Below are positions 44,814 through 56,075 of a stretch of DNA of 64,000 nt, piece after piece. The notes beneath the pieces were generated by a model, which saw only the letters and a program-made list of their open reading frames with translations, was not told the origin of the DNA and did no database searches. The stretch comes from a bacterium (GTDB lineage: Bacteria > JAMCPX01). A program made the position numbers and the translations under genes. Each line of letters opens with the position of its first letter. Position 1 is the first letter of the stretch. The stretch spans positions 218,388 to 282,387 of the forward strand of contig JAJYLN010000001.1 in the NCBI GenBank assembly GCA_021787665.1, given 5' to 3'.

Positions 44814-44921
44814 TGCCTCTTCGCCCGACACGCTGCGGCCCGTCAGGATAATGGCGAACGCATGGCTCATGCCGATCATGTGCGCGAGGCGGACGGAGTC
44901 CTTGTCCCTGAGCCGGATGCC
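44814..44921 (-). pseudogene. Enoyl-CoA hydratase/isomerase gene remnant
   Basis: A reverse-strand frame reads VRLAHMIGMSHAFAIILTGR followed by SVSGEEAL, the central crotonase-family segment (normally LPRLIGxxxAxxxxLTGRxVxxxEAL). About 36 residues remain of a roughly 260-residue protein; flanking sequence is unrelated. The 412-base interval 44589-45001 otherwise holds only AT-rich DNA, the activase scrap and two promoters. Confidence 0.68.
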
Positions 44922-44946
44922 CCTTTCCCCCCGTTTCAGGTAATGG

Positions 44947-44975
44947 TTGACGCGCATGTCCGCTTGCCCGATAAT
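44947..44975 (+). promoter_or_regulatory. Sigma70-type promoter of the adenosine-specific kinase gene
   Basis: TTGACG (44947-44952), 17-base spacer, GATAAT (44970-44975); GGGAGG precedes the ATG at 45002. Both hexamers are identical to those of the dehydratase operon promoter at 50110-50138. Confidence 0.65.
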
Positions 44976-45001
44976 GCTGCCTGAGAAAGGGAGGCTTTAG
45001 T

Positions 45002-45484
45002 ATGGACATACGCGCCGTAACGATCACCATACCGGAAGACTGCAATGTGATACTGGGACAGACGCACTTTATCAAGACCACGGAGGACCTGTATGAGGCG
45101 ATCACAACGACCGTGCCGCAGGCGAAGTTCGGTGTGGCCTTTACCGAGGCCTCCGGGCCCTGCCTGATACGCACCGAAGGCAACGATAAGCAGCTCATAG
45201 ATGCATGCGTAAAGAACCTCCAGGAGATCGGGGCAGGACATGTGTTCTGTGTGCTTCTGAAGGACGCCTATCCCATCAATGTCCTGAACCCCATAAAAAA
45301 CTGTCCCGAGGTATGCAGCATCTACTGTGCTACCTCCAACCCTCTTGAGGTCGTCGTAGCGAAGACGGAGCAAGGAAACGGGGTCATCGGCGTCATAGAC
45401 GGCTTTCCGCCGAAAGGCGCGGAAAAGCCCGAAGACAGAAGTAACAGAAAGGGCTTCCTGCGGAAGATCGGGTACAAGCTATAG
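45002..45484 (+). CDS. Adenosine-specific kinase (DUF355) family protein
   Basis: 160 residues. NVILGQTHFIKTTEDLYEA, KFGVAFTEASGPCLIRTEGND and VVVAKTEQGNGVIGVIDGFPP match the PF04008/DUF355 family, whose archaeal members bind adenosine and have been described as adenosine-specific kinases. Length and motifs are typical. GGGAGG upstream supports the start. Physiological role in bacteria is poorly known; the context (unlinked small genes) adds nothing. Confidence 0.85.
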   Translation: MDIRAVTITIPEDCNVILGQTHFIKTTEDLYEAITTTVPQAKFGVAFTEASGPCLIRTEGNDKQLIDACVKNLQEIGAGHVFCVLLKDAYPINVLNPIKNCPEVCSIYCATSNPLEVVVAKTEQGNGVIGVIDGFPPKGAEKPEDRSNRKGFLRKIGYKL

Positions 45485-45527
45485 ATACCCGGATCTTGTA
45501 CGGGCCACAAGCATCATAAAGGACGAT

Positions 45528-45890
45528 ATGATAAAAATAAAAAGGGTGTATGAGACTCCCGATAAACAGGACGGTGCCCGCGTACTCGTGGACAGGCTCT
45601 GGCCAAGAGGAGTAAACAAGGAGAAGGCAAAGATCGACCTGTGGGTGAGGCAGGTCGCACCCGGAGACGATCTGCGAACGTGGTTCAGCCATGACCCCGA
45701 AAAATGGGACGCATTCAGGCAGAGATATTTCAAAGAGCTGGACAACCTGGCCGGGGGCAGAGACCTACTCGATCCTGTGATAACAAGGGCACGTAAGGGC
45801 ACCATCACCCTGTTGTACGCAGCAAAAGATAAGCGCTACAACAACGCGGTCGCTCTCGCGGAATACCTGCATGATCGGTATAAGGTTTAG
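45528..45890 (+). CDS. DUF488 family protein (YeaO-like)
   Basis: 120 residues. KRVYETPDKQDGARVLVDRLWPRGV, then LWVRQVAPGDDLRTWFSHDPEKW and the C-terminal TLLYAAKDKRYNNAVALAEYL are typical of the short YeaO subfamily. Function unknown in general. AAAGGAC lies upstream of the ATG. The 3' end overlaps the next frame by 20 bases. It belongs to a different subfamily from the remnant at 3768. Confidence 0.85.
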   Translation: MIKIKRVYETPDKQDGARVLVDRLWPRGVNKEKAKIDLWVRQVAPGDDLRTWFSHDPEKWDAFRQRYFKELDNLAGGRDLLDPVITRARKGTITLLYAAKDKRYNNAVALAEYLHDRYKV

Positions 45891-46824
45891 TCCGAGCGTA
45901 CGATTACGGGTTTACGTGAGCGGCATCATGCTCGTATGGTACGGGTATGCAGTAGTGACAGCACATGCATCGGTTGCAGGACGGAACATTATCCTCTCTG
46001 ATAACAACAGCAGCATCGGGAAGCCGGCGGCGACCGCAGCCGTTTCAGACACGACACCGGCTGCTCCATCCGTCGATTCGTGTGCAGGTCCGACCGCGCT
46101 GCTGAGCGTGCTCGATCGCCCCACGATCAGCGATAGTGTGTGCTCTGTAAAAAAGAACAAGGCCTTCATAGAGCTTGGTTATACGTATCAGATGGAAACG
46201 GGCAATGAGTTCCAGACCCTTTCAACGCTCCCCCAGCCTGAGATCCGCTACGGTGCGGGTCATAACATCGAGTTAAAGCTCTTTCCTCCGAACTATATTC
46301 ATCAGTCGCTCGACAGGGTTAACCGTACGGCTATACGGAACGGCTATAACGATGCGGGGCTCGGGGCCAAGTATGAGTTCGGGTATGGAGAGAAATGGGG
46401 CATTGCCACTGATACCGCTGTAACGTTTGCATCGGGTTCCCGCTATTTCAGTGCAAACGGTACCGGCGTTACTCTTAACGGCATACTCGCCTATAACGTG
46501 AACGAAGACATCGGTGTGGGTTTGCAGATCGGATTGTCCCATTTGTTCAGTCCGGCTTATGCCGCGCAGGAAACAATGCTCACTATGGATATCGTTCTCA
46601 CGGACCAATTGAACCGGATAACAGGCAACTTACAACTGTACGCGGAGTGTTATTCTACGATAGACATCATGCGGGGCACGGGCATAACGTCGTTTGTCGA
46701 TGCGGGCATGCAGTACCTCCTGTCCCAAAACATTGAGATCGACCTCGAAGCAGGGCATAACCTGACGGATCTTCCCTACCATAATACCACGTATGTCGGT
46801 TTCGGCACAGGGCTCGAGTTTTAA
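45871..46824 (+). CDS. Outer-membrane beta-barrel protein, MetA-pathway (Phenol_MetA_deg) type
   Basis: Up to 317 residues. The upstream start overlaps the DUF488 gene by 20 bases; ATG at 45928 is an alternative that still keeps the signal sequence (MLVWYGYAVVTAHA). After a Ser/Thr/Ala-rich stretch, the rest is strand-rich: AFIELGYTYQMETG, NDAGLGAKYEFGYG, LSHLFS, ending in Phe (TGLEF), as outer-membrane barrels do. It resembles the family annotated as phenol-degradation MetA transporters, probably a channel for hydrophobic compounds. Substrate unknown. Confidence 0.72.
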   Translation: MIGIRFSPSVRLRVYVSGIMLVWYGYAVVTAHASVAGRNIILSDNNSSIGKPAATAAVSDTTPAAPSVDSCAGPTALLSVLDRPTISDSVCSVKKNKAFIELGYTYQMETGNEFQTLSTLPQPEIRYGAGHNIELKLFPPNYIHQSLDRVNRTAIRNGYNDAGLGAKYEFGYGEKWGIATDTAVTFASGSRYFSANGTGVTLNGILAYNVNEDIGVGLQIGLSHLFSPAYAAQETMLTMDIVLTDQLNRITGNLQLYAECYSTIDIMRGTGITSFVDAGMQYLLSQNIEIDLEAGHNLTDLPYHNTTYVGFGTGLEF

Positions 46825-46989
46825 GCAAAAAACGATTGCTTGAGAATCGAGGGATCGGAAAGAAAAGGCGCCTGATCAATTCTCGCAGGGAACAGCTCTT
46901 TTTCATGCCCGCTCCCTATCTTGTATGAAATTATCCCTGAGCATGTCCTGCGGGGCCTTTCATCGCGTTATCAGACACTTTACCTGGAG

Positions 46990-47763
46990 CTACCTGCCCT
47001 TTGCGATGATAGCAGCGCCGAAGGCGCCCATGAGCTGGGGCTCCGGCGGCACGAGGATGTCGAACCCTATTCTGTCCTCGAGCCGTGCCACGAGCGCCCT
47101 GTTTTTGGCCATACCGCCGCTCATGGCTATGTCCTGTTCGATGCCGACCCTCTTCACCAGCGATACGAGCCTGTCTGCAATAGACTTTACGATCGCCCAC
47201 GCTATGTCCGGCACGCTCTGTCCCTGCGAGAGGAGCGACACGACTTCCGACTCGCCGAACACGGTACATGTCGAGCTGAGGCTCAGTTCTTCCTTGAACG
47301 AAAGTGCCGCATCGGACAGGCCGTCCAAGGTCAGGCTGAGGGCGGCTGCCATAACGTCCACGAACCTCCCGGTGCCGGCAGCGCACTTGTCGTTCATGGC
47401 GAAATCGAGCACCCTGCCTTCTCCGCCTACCTTCATCGACTTGCTGTCCTGACCACCCACGTCTAACAGCGTCCTCACGCTCGGGAACACCGCGGCGATG
47501 CCTCTGGCATGGCAGCTTATCTCGGTCTTCTGCATAGCTGCCTCTGTGAACCTCTTGCGGCTGTAGCCTGTCGAAACGATCGATGTCACGTCCTCCCTTT
47601 TCAGCCCGGCCTTTTTCAGGGCCTCACCATACGCGTCCATGCCTGCCTTCAGGCTGTCCTGACCGATCCCGAGTATGTGCGAGCCGAGTATCTTGTTGTC
47701 ACGGTCTATGATCACGGCCTTCGCCGTCAGAGAGCCGACGTCGATGCCGGCAAAATAGCTCAC
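46990..47763 (-). CDS. BadF/HgdC-type 2-hydroxyacyl-CoA dehydratase activase
   Basis: 257 residues, the standard length. ASKHA ATPase with GIDVGSLTAKAV and DVGGQDSK (101-108), and the two cysteines that hold the dimer's [4Fe-4S] cluster, Cys127 (NDKCAAGTG) and Cys166 (SSTCTVFGES). Uses ATP to drive one electron onto the dehydratase or benzoyl-CoA reductase. Overlaps the upstream dehydratase gene by four bases. A single activase suggests a 2-hydroxyacyl-CoA dehydratase rather than four-subunit BcrABCD. Confidence 0.93.
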   Translation of the reverse strand: MSYFAGIDVGSLTAKAVIIDRDNKILGSHILGIGQDSLKAGMDAYGEALKKAGLKREDVTSIVSTGYSRKRFTEAAMQKTEISCHARGIAAVFPSVRTLLDVGGQDSKSMKVGGEGRVLDFAMNDKCAAGTGRFVDVMAAALSLTLDGLSDAALSFKEELSLSSTCTVFGESEVVSLLSQGQSVPDIAWAIVKSIADRLVSLVKRVGIEQDIAMSGGMAKNRALVARLEDRIGFDILVPPEPQLMGAFGAAIIAKGR

Positions 47764-48959
47764 CGCTCGAAGCCCTCCAGGAACGCCTCTGCCCTCGTCT
47801 CGAACTGCGCGTCCGAAAAGGCCCTCGGGTCGTTCATATCCGCCTCTATGATGAGGCCCGGCTTGCCCGTTCTCTTCGTGACCTCTTCCTTTACGATGTA
47901 CTGGCCGATTGAGTACGGCTTGCAGCTCCGGTCTGAATGGAAGACCACGCCGTCCAGCGAGAATTCTTCGATCAGCCTGACCAGGTAGTCTATGCGGTAC
48001 CTGAATCCCCTGTTTATGTACGGCGAGAGGTAGGCCCGTGCGAGCTCCTCGAGCGCATGGTCCGTGTTTATGTTACCCTGGATCGCTGCCCACGAGTTCG
48101 TGTACGTCGATACCACGAACGCGGCCCGGTGCTTCGCGAAGAACTCCGACAGATACTTGATCTTGTACCATATGGGCAGGTTGTCCCAGAGCAGCCTGAT
48201 GCCCTCGTCCGGCACGGACCCAAAACCCTGCGCCACCAGTTCCTCGAGCTCGGCATAGAACTGCGTATAGTAATCTACGGCCCGCTGCGTGCCCCGCAGC
48301 GTCACGATGGGCGCGAGGTGGATGAAGGTGTCGAACGAGTTCAGGGGCGAAGGCTTCTTCTTGCCCATCGAGAGCACCTTTTCCCACAGATCCGACACCT
48401 GTGCAGCGAGAAACAGCGTCTCCCTGAACCTGTCTTCATTGAAGGGCCTTTTCAGGACAGCGGAGAGGAAGCCCTTGAATGCCCCGAACTGCCTCACGAC
48501 ATAGCCTATAGCATCCTCCGTCATGTCGTCGTGCAGGTACGGCATGTCTATCACGAAAAGCGGGACGTTGTATTTCCTCGCGTGAACGTCGAACCACTTC
48601 ACCACCGTATGACAGATGTTTGTCCCCACGATGAGCATGTCCGGCTTCGGCAGGCCCATGATAGGACCGCCCTGCGTCATGTCCGCGCCGATGTCCGTCT
48701 TCGCATAAGAACAAAGGTCCGGGGAGTACCCGGCGGCCTCGCTCACCTCGATGAGGTCCTTGCTCACCCTCGTTATGGCGCACATGGGCGCGTAGTTCTC
48801 CGGATACACAGGTATGACGCCCATCGCGTACAGGAACTCAACCGGGCCCCCGGATGTGATCCATGCCACCGGGGTATTGTTGTATGCAGCGTTCTTGGCC
48901 TCGAGATAGTACGAGGCCATCAGCTCTTTCATTGTCTCCGATACACGAAACCTGGTCAT
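47760..48959 (-). CDS. 2-hydroxyacyl-CoA dehydratase / benzoyl-CoA reductase family subunit (HgdA/BcrB-like)
   Basis: 399 residues. PVAWITSGGPVEFLYAMGVIPVYPENY at the N-terminus, GYSPDLCSYAKTDIG and the late SDRSCKPYSIGQ with cluster-ligand cysteines are family hallmarks. With its partner it removes water from a 2-hydroxyacyl-CoA through a ketyl radical, or reduces an aromatic CoA ring. Sequence flavour (YPENY, GGPIMGLPKPDMLI) is close to BcrB/BzdO, so aromatic substrates are possible. Flanked by partner and activase genes. Confidence 0.9.
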   Translation of the reverse strand: MTRFRVSETMKELMASYYLEAKNAAYNNTPVAWITSGGPVEFLYAMGVIPVYPENYAPMCAITRVSKDLIEVSEAAGYSPDLCSYAKTDIGADMTQGGPIMGLPKPDMLIVGTNICHTVVKWFDVHARKYNVPLFVIDMPYLHDDMTEDAIGYVVRQFGAFKGFLSAVLKRPFNEDRFRETLFLAAQVSDLWEKVLSMGKKKPSPLNSFDTFIHLAPIVTLRGTQRAVDYYTQFYAELEELVAQGFGSVPDEGIRLLWDNLPIWYKIKYLSEFFAKHRAAFVVSTYTNSWAAIQGNINTDHALEELARAYLSPYINRGFRYRIDYLVRLIEEFSLDGVVFHSDRSCKPYSIGQYIVKEEVTKRTGKPGLIIEADMNDPRAFSDAQFETRAEAFLEGFER

Positions 48960-48975
48960 TGCTGCCTCCCAACTC

Positions 48976-50076
48976 CTACATGATCTCTTTAAATGCCTGC
49001 AGCCGCGTCCTGATGCCCTCGAAACCGGCCATCGGGAGCTCGACCTCGAAGCTCATCACCGGAACGCCGCCCTGCTTCAGGCGCGCCGTGAGGTCCGGGC
49101 GCTCGAACGCCTCGGGCTCGCAGAACTTTATCTGCCACAGCACGACGCCCGCCCTGCTGGCGCGTGCCTTCCCGACCAGGTATGCACCCCTGTCCTTCGA
49201 GGGATCGTACAGGGTGGAGCACGGGCTGCCCCCGAACACGAAGGCATCGATGCCCGCGGCGTCCGTGCCCGCAAGAACACCTTTCGAATAGAGCCTGGCA
49301 CCGCTGGTCATGTCGTCGTCAACGATATACAGCCCCAGCTCGTCGAACAACTTCGTGAGCTCGAGGGGCTCCGGCGTGATGCCGGCTATGATGATCCGGT
49401 GCTCCGCCGGCCTCACCGGCTCTTTCTCGAGCCGTGACACCAACGGGCCGAGCATGTCGGTATGTTCCTCGACCGGGAGGTGCGAGCCCGCCTTCAGGGC
49501 GGAATAGAACCCGTGCGCAGTCACCGCCCCGGGATTGCGCCTTCTCACCTCGTAGAGCCTGTCGACGAGCGCGCCGTGCTTCCCGTGGAGGGCCTTCGCC
49601 TGCTCGAAGGCACCCTGCGTAAAGGTGCTGCCCGTTACCTGCTCGAGCCCGGCTATGGCGGCGTGGAGCTGCTCTTTCAGGCGCTCCCGGCGCGACTGGA
49701 CCTGCGACGTGAAGGGTATCATGAAGATTATCACCGGCCTGCCGGGGAACAGCCTCTTGAAGACCTCCGCGAGGTTCTGCTGGTTGTCGCACATGGAGGT
49801 GAACACGAACGCGTCGACCTCGTCCATTTCGCCGTCGAGCGCCTGCTCGAGGATCGTCCTCGTCGTCGTGCACGAGAACGATTGGAGGTACGTGTCCGCC
49901 TTCGAGATGGGGACCTGCGCGCCCCGGAAGCGTACCGGGCACGCGCCGAGTGCCGTGATGACCTCCGGCGGGAAGTACTCCGGCATCACGGCGACGACCT
50001 TCCTGCCCGTCCTTTTCTTCCAGTCGCGTATGGCCCCGGCGCCCCGGCTGTTGATCGCAACGAATTCTTCAAACAT
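48976..50076 (-). CDS. 2-hydroxyacyl-CoA dehydratase / benzoyl-CoA reductase family subunit (HgdB/BcrC-like)
   Basis: 366 residues. VVAVMPEYFPPEVITALGACPVR, SFSCTTTRTILEQAL, FTSMCDNQQN and QIKFCEPEAFE give the family cysteines for the second [4Fe-4S] cluster. First gene of the operon, AAGGAG upstream. No CoA-transferase, dehydrogenase or electron-transfer flavoprotein gene is attached, so the substrate and carbon flow cannot be read from context. Confidence 0.9.
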   Translation of the reverse strand: MFEEFVAINSRGAGAIRDWKKRTGRKVVAVMPEYFPPEVITALGACPVRFRGAQVPISKADTYLQSFSCTTTRTILEQALDGEMDEVDAFVFTSMCDNQQNLAEVFKRLFPGRPVIIFMIPFTSQVQSRRERLKEQLHAAIAGLEQVTGSTFTQGAFEQAKALHGKHGALVDRLYEVRRRNPGAVTAHGFYSALKAGSHLPVEEHTDMLGPLVSRLEKEPVRPAEHRIIIAGITPEPLELTKLFDELGLYIVDDDMTSGARLYSKGVLAGTDAAGIDAFVFGGSPCSTLYDPSKDRGAYLVGKARASRAGVVLWQIKFCEPEAFERPDLTARLKQGGVPVMSFEVELPMAGFEGIRTRLQAFKEIM

Positions 50077-50109
50077 TCTTTCTCCTTATCGCAAGGATAT
50101 GTTCTTAAT

Positions 50110-50138
50110 TATCCGGCAAAACACGATATACGTCAACT
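50110..50138 (-). promoter_or_regulatory. Sigma70-type promoter of the 2-hydroxyacyl-CoA dehydratase operon
   Basis: Minus strand: TTGACG (50138-50133), 17-base spacer, GATAAT (50115-50110), 34 bases upstream of the first gene. Confidence 0.65.
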
Positions 50139-50204
50139 CATAGAGGAGGACTGGCATGGACGAAGCTGAGAATAGATAAGCTTCCTCTGGTTCCATTGTG
50201 GATA

Positions 50205-50706
50205 TTACCGTTTTTTGTCAATGAATACCATATCAAGGTCCAACACCTTACACAGTTTTATAAATGTTCCCATGGTGATATTTTTTCCCTTTTTCGATTG
50301 CAGATATGTCGGGTTGCTTCATAGTAACCCTCTCTGCAAAATCCGACTGACTGCACCCTTTCTGAATACGTCTTTCCCTGATGAACCCTCCCCAATTTGA
50401 TAATTCTTTCATAGGCGTACCCGATGGGCCCTTTTTAATCTTTACCAACTCCTCATAGACTGTTTCCCACCATGCCCTGAAATCCTGCGCTTCGGATATC
50501 TTGAGCCAATATCTTCTCACCTTTGGCCAGGCCTCAGAAAACCTGTCTTTACCGATCAACTGAAATACCTCTTTGGTACTGTCACATCTCGAGAGTAACG
50601 CATACATTCTCGTAAGAAATTTAGGATGGTCTATGTCCCTGAGTATGTCCCTTGTTTCTTCGACAGCTTTTTCATGTAAGTCCCAGAAATATGTATCGTG
50701 GCTCAC
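50205..50706 (-). pseudogene. XRE-family antitoxin, frameshifted near the 3' end
   Basis: GTG at 50706 overlaps the toxin stop by four bases and is preceded by GGAGGAATT. As written the product ends at 50248 after 152 residues. The helix-turn-helix (IRERRIQKGCSQSDFAERVT, then KQPDISAIEKGK) runs into an A6 run (50281-50286 on plus as T6). Removing one A restores NITMGTFIKLCKVLDLDMVFIDKKR, the expected end of an XRE domain, and a stop at 50205 (about 166 residues). Either a real mutation or a homopolymer sequencing error. N-terminal helical part (1-105) probably binds the toxin. Confidence 0.8.
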
Positions 50707-51413
50707 AATAATTCCTCCTTCATAAACAGCTTTATCTCGTGGTCTAAATATGAGATCACCTTGCTGCCGTCGAGCGTTGCACCGTAGAGATCGAGGTCCG
50801 ATAAACCGAGCCTTAACTCCATCCGCGGGTAACTCCGATACCACAAGACCATTCCTCTTTTCTGGTCCGGTGAAAGCCCTCTCAAGAACTGATGCAGCGG
50901 TCGAATCTGGTTCGACAAGAAGTACATGTCTACGATGTCCCTCATTGCGCGTCTGCCGGTAATCGATTGCCCTCCTGTGGAAGTGCTACCAAGATGTGTT
51001 CCTGTTATCGCAAAGATTTTTTGAGAATAACTATGCTCCACATCATAAACAGGTGTGCCCTCAATCTTCACGATCTTAGGATCATCGATGAGTACGTCTT
51101 CGACAAAGTTTATCTTTAACGGGTAGCCTGCCCCTTTAACCGGAACTGTATAAAAACGGACCCTTGCATGATTCGGCATGGTGAACTCGTTCTCTAAAGT
51201 TGTTCGACTCTCTATGCTCCGTCCAAATTCCAGGACCAAATCTTCAATTTCTTTCACGTCATAGCGGGCCGAAAAGAAGCCGAGGTCCTTCGAATAGCTA
51301 TGATGCAGGTAATAAAGCTCAAGCGCAGTTCCTCCAGCTAATGCAAAACTTCGGCTGTAGATGGCGAACACCTTCAAAATTTGTTTTTGCGCGGCCCTAA
51401 TATACTCATCCAT
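50703..51413 (-). CDS. AbiEii/AbiGii-type nucleotidyltransferase toxin
   Basis: 236 residues from ATG 51413, chosen because AAGGAG lies eight bases upstream; the frame is open further but has no site. FALAGGTALELYYLHHSYSKDLGFFS is the family signature. Most members read S-x-D-L-D-F; here the second Asp is Gly (DLG), which may weaken metal binding and activity. Toxins of this type modify tRNA or other nucleic acid with nucleotides. Pairs with the downstream XRE gene through a GTGA overlap. Lower GC than neighbours, consistent with transfer. Confidence 0.85.
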   Translation of the reverse strand: MDEYIRAAQKQILKVFAIYSRSFALAGGTALELYYLHHSYSKDLGFFSARYDVKEIEDLVLEFGRSIESRTTLENEFTMPNHARVRFYTVPVKGAGYPLKINFVEDVLIDDPKIVKIEGTPVYDVEHSYSQKIFAITGTHLGSTSTGGQSITGRRAMRDIVDMYFLSNQIRPLHQFLRGLSPDQKRGMVLWYRSYPRMELRLGLSDLDLYGATLDGSKVISYLDHEIKLFMKEELL

Positions 51414-51453
51414 TTGGTAAACTCCTTTTTTAAATAACAACATGTACGAGTTC

Positions 51454-51483
51454 AAGTATAGTTCAATAACTATACTTATTATA
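51454..51483 (-). promoter_or_regulatory. Operator and -10 box of the toxin-antitoxin operon
   Basis: A perfect inverted repeat, AAGTATAGTT (51454-51463) and AACTATACTT (51468-51477) around CAAT, abuts a consensus TATAAT on the minus strand (51483-51478). Binding by the XRE protein would block transcription start, the usual autoregulation. No clear -35. Confidence 0.7.
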
Positions 51484-51510
51484 GCTTTGGCATCAAAATC
51501 AAAAACACAT

Positions 51511-51634
51511 CCCCTCCCCTTACGGGAGGGGATTGAGGGAAGGGAAAAACAAATCCTTACTTTCACCCCCACCTGAATCCTCCCCGGTCAAGGGAGAGGA
51601 AATTATATGGTCACCCTGTGGCAAGACCACAGGG
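51511..51634. repeat. Pair of intergenic hairpins
   Basis: CCCCTCCC (51511-51518) pairs with GGGAGGGG (51524-51531); CCCTGTGG (51614-51621) pairs with CCACAGGG (51627-51634). The interval 51484-51771 holds no gene I can support; the C/G-rich strings resemble short dispersed palindromes common in such genomes. Confidence 0.6.
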
Positions 51635-51771
51635 AGTTATATTCCATTAAACCCTAACCATGAAATCGGAGGTAGCGACGACGTTCCTCTGCATTTGATT
51701 AATCGGGCGGGACGATTTATTCTTTTATAAAACATTCTGAGGACAAACCCCGTGAGAAAGGAGATAGACCG

Positions 51772-52743
51772 ATGAAAGCCATCCGTATACCTAAGTATGG
51801 CGGTCCCGAAGTCCTGAGTTACGATGAGGTTGCGGTGCCGGAGCCGAAACAGGGCGAGGCCCGCGTCAGGATCGAGGCGAGCGGCATCAATTTCATCGAT
51901 ATTTACCAGCGCAAGGGCCTGTATCCCGTAACGCCGCCGTTCACACCCGGCCAGGAGGCAGCGGGTGTCGTGGACGCCGTGGGTCCCGGCGTTACGGAAG
52001 TGCGTCCCGGGGACCGCGTTGCGTATACCTCCGCGCCGGGATCATACGCGGAATATGCGGTCGTTCCGTCATGGAGGCTCGTGCCGGTACCGGACGGCAT
52101 CGATACCCGGCACGCGGCTGCGGTGATGCTGCAGGGCATGACAGCGCATTATCTCGCGTGCAGCACGTATTCGCTCAAGCCCGGGGACACCGCGCTGGTT
52201 CACGCGGCAGCGGGCGGTGTGGGACTGCTCCTGGTGCAGATCGCGAAACGGCGCGGAGCGCGCGTCATCGGTACGGTATCGACGGAAGAAAAAGCACGGC
52301 TTGCGAAACAAGTCGGAGCGGATGAAGTGCTCCTGTATACAAGGGCCGGCTGGGAAACGGAAGTGAGACGTTTGACCGGCGGCAAAGGTGTCATTGTCGT
52401 GTATGACGGCGTGGGGATCGCGACCTTCGAGAAGGGCCTGGGTTGCCTGCAGCCGCGCGGCCTCATGGTGCTGTACGGCCAGTCGTCCGGTCCGGTGCCC
52501 CCTGTCGATCTGCAGATCCTCAATACGAAAGGCGGGCTTTTTCTCACGCGTCCCTCCCTGGTCCAATACACCGCCACCAGAACAGAGCTCCTCGAACGCG
52601 CGAACGCGCTGTTCCAGTGGATGTTGAAGGGTGAGTTGACCGTGCGTATCGACACCGTGTTTCCGCTCGCCCGTGCCGCTGACGCACACCGGAAGCTGGA
52701 GGGCCGTACGACCATGGGAAAGCTGCTGCTGACGATCGGGTGA
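51772..52743 (+). CDS. NADPH:quinone oxidoreductase (zeta-crystallin type, MDR family)
   Basis: 323 residues. [44 protein letters not shown] and the nucleotide site [20 protein letters not shown] are typical of QOR1, a zinc-free medium-chain dehydrogenase that reduces quinones with NADPH. AAAGGAG upstream. It stands alone on the plus strand between two toxin-antitoxin relics. Confidence 0.92.
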   Translation: MKAIRIPKYGGPEVLSYDEVAVPEPKQGEARVRIEASGINFIDIYQRKGLYPVTPPFTPGQEAAGVVDAVGPGVTEVRPGDRVAYTSAPGSYAEYAVVPSWRLVPVPDGIDTRHAAAVMLQGMTAHYLACSTYSLKPGDTALVHAAAGGVGLLLVQIAKRRGARVIGTVSTEEKARLAKQVGADEVLLYTRAGWETEVRRLTGGKGVIVVYDGVGIATFEKGLGCLQPRGLMVLYGQSSGPVPPVDLQILNTKGGLFLTRPSLVQYTATRTELLERANALFQWMLKGELTVRIDTVFPLARAADAHRKLEGRTTMGKLLLTIG

Positions 52744-52779
52744 GCTGCAATCGACACGAGAAAGAAACAGTGACCTTGT

Positions 52780-53031
52780 TTACGGTTCTTCTCTATTGAT
52801 ACCTTCTATCAGATCAAAGTCCCGATCATAGGAGCAAGCCTCGTGGATGCTATTATGCTTCATGAACACGGCGTTGTAGGCGTCGATGTAGTCCACGGCT
52901 TTCCTGCCGAAAAGGAACAAAGCGTCCAGGATGATGTCCTTGTCAGGGATACGGATGTTCCGCGTGCTCACGATGACAGAGACCTTTGGTACCGTCATCT
53001 GACCTTTTGATGTTAATACTACAACCGGCAT
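52780..53031 (-). pseudogene. VapB-VapC deletion fusion
   Basis: AGGAGG lies five bases before the ATG at 53031. The first 16 residues (MPVVVLTSKGQMTVPK) are the AbrB-type N-terminus of a VapB antitoxin; from IRIPDKDII onward, AVDYIDAYNAVFMK, SYDRDFDLIEGINREEP is the C-terminal half of a VapC PIN-domain toxin. The antitoxin C-terminus and the toxin N-terminus, including its first catalytic Asp, are gone, leaving an 83-residue in-frame chimera. Probably inactive as a nuclease. Confidence 0.8.
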
Positions 53032-53260
53032 TTTCACCTCCTGTTCATCTTATTTCTTACGCATTATCAAGAGTACTCCGACGCAACGGTGGTTGCGTCC
53101 GCCCAACAAGCATGGTCCCTTTTACATTGTCGCATTCCTGTCTTAACAATCTTATATTCATGCTTATTGTATATAGGTATGAGCCCGGGAATCGGTCCGG
53201 AGGGGAGTAAACAGGCCCTGCCGCGGACGCCCGGGTGCAGGCTTCAGTCGAGGAGGTTTT

Positions 53261-55855
<2,595 letters not shown>

Positions 55856-56037
55856 TCATGGGGCCGATAGGCACGGTTCCCCGACATCAAGACGTTTAAC
55901 GGCATGGGGTACAACGGGTTAACCTTTGCGGCACCTTTTGCTACCCTGTTATCTTGTTATTTCCGGGAATAGGCTATAGAAAACATCCTGCGTGCTTCGT
56001 TTAACCTTTTTTTCTCTTTCATTAGAGAGCTAAGTTC

Positions 56038-56067
56038 TTGACATTAACGTCAATACTATCAATATAT
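56038..56067 (+). promoter_or_regulatory. Sigma70-type promoter of a leaderless exporter operon
   Basis: TTGACA (56038-56043) and AATATA (56061-56066; or ATATAT one base on) with a 17-18-base spacer. The start would fall within about three bases of the ATG at 56076, and there is no ribosome site. Confidence 0.6.
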
Positions 56068-56075
56068 TCCTGTAT

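Noticed and set aside
53040-53260. Heat-shock promoter for clpB
   Set aside because: Several TA-rich stretches but no box pair with acceptable spacing; I could not support a call.
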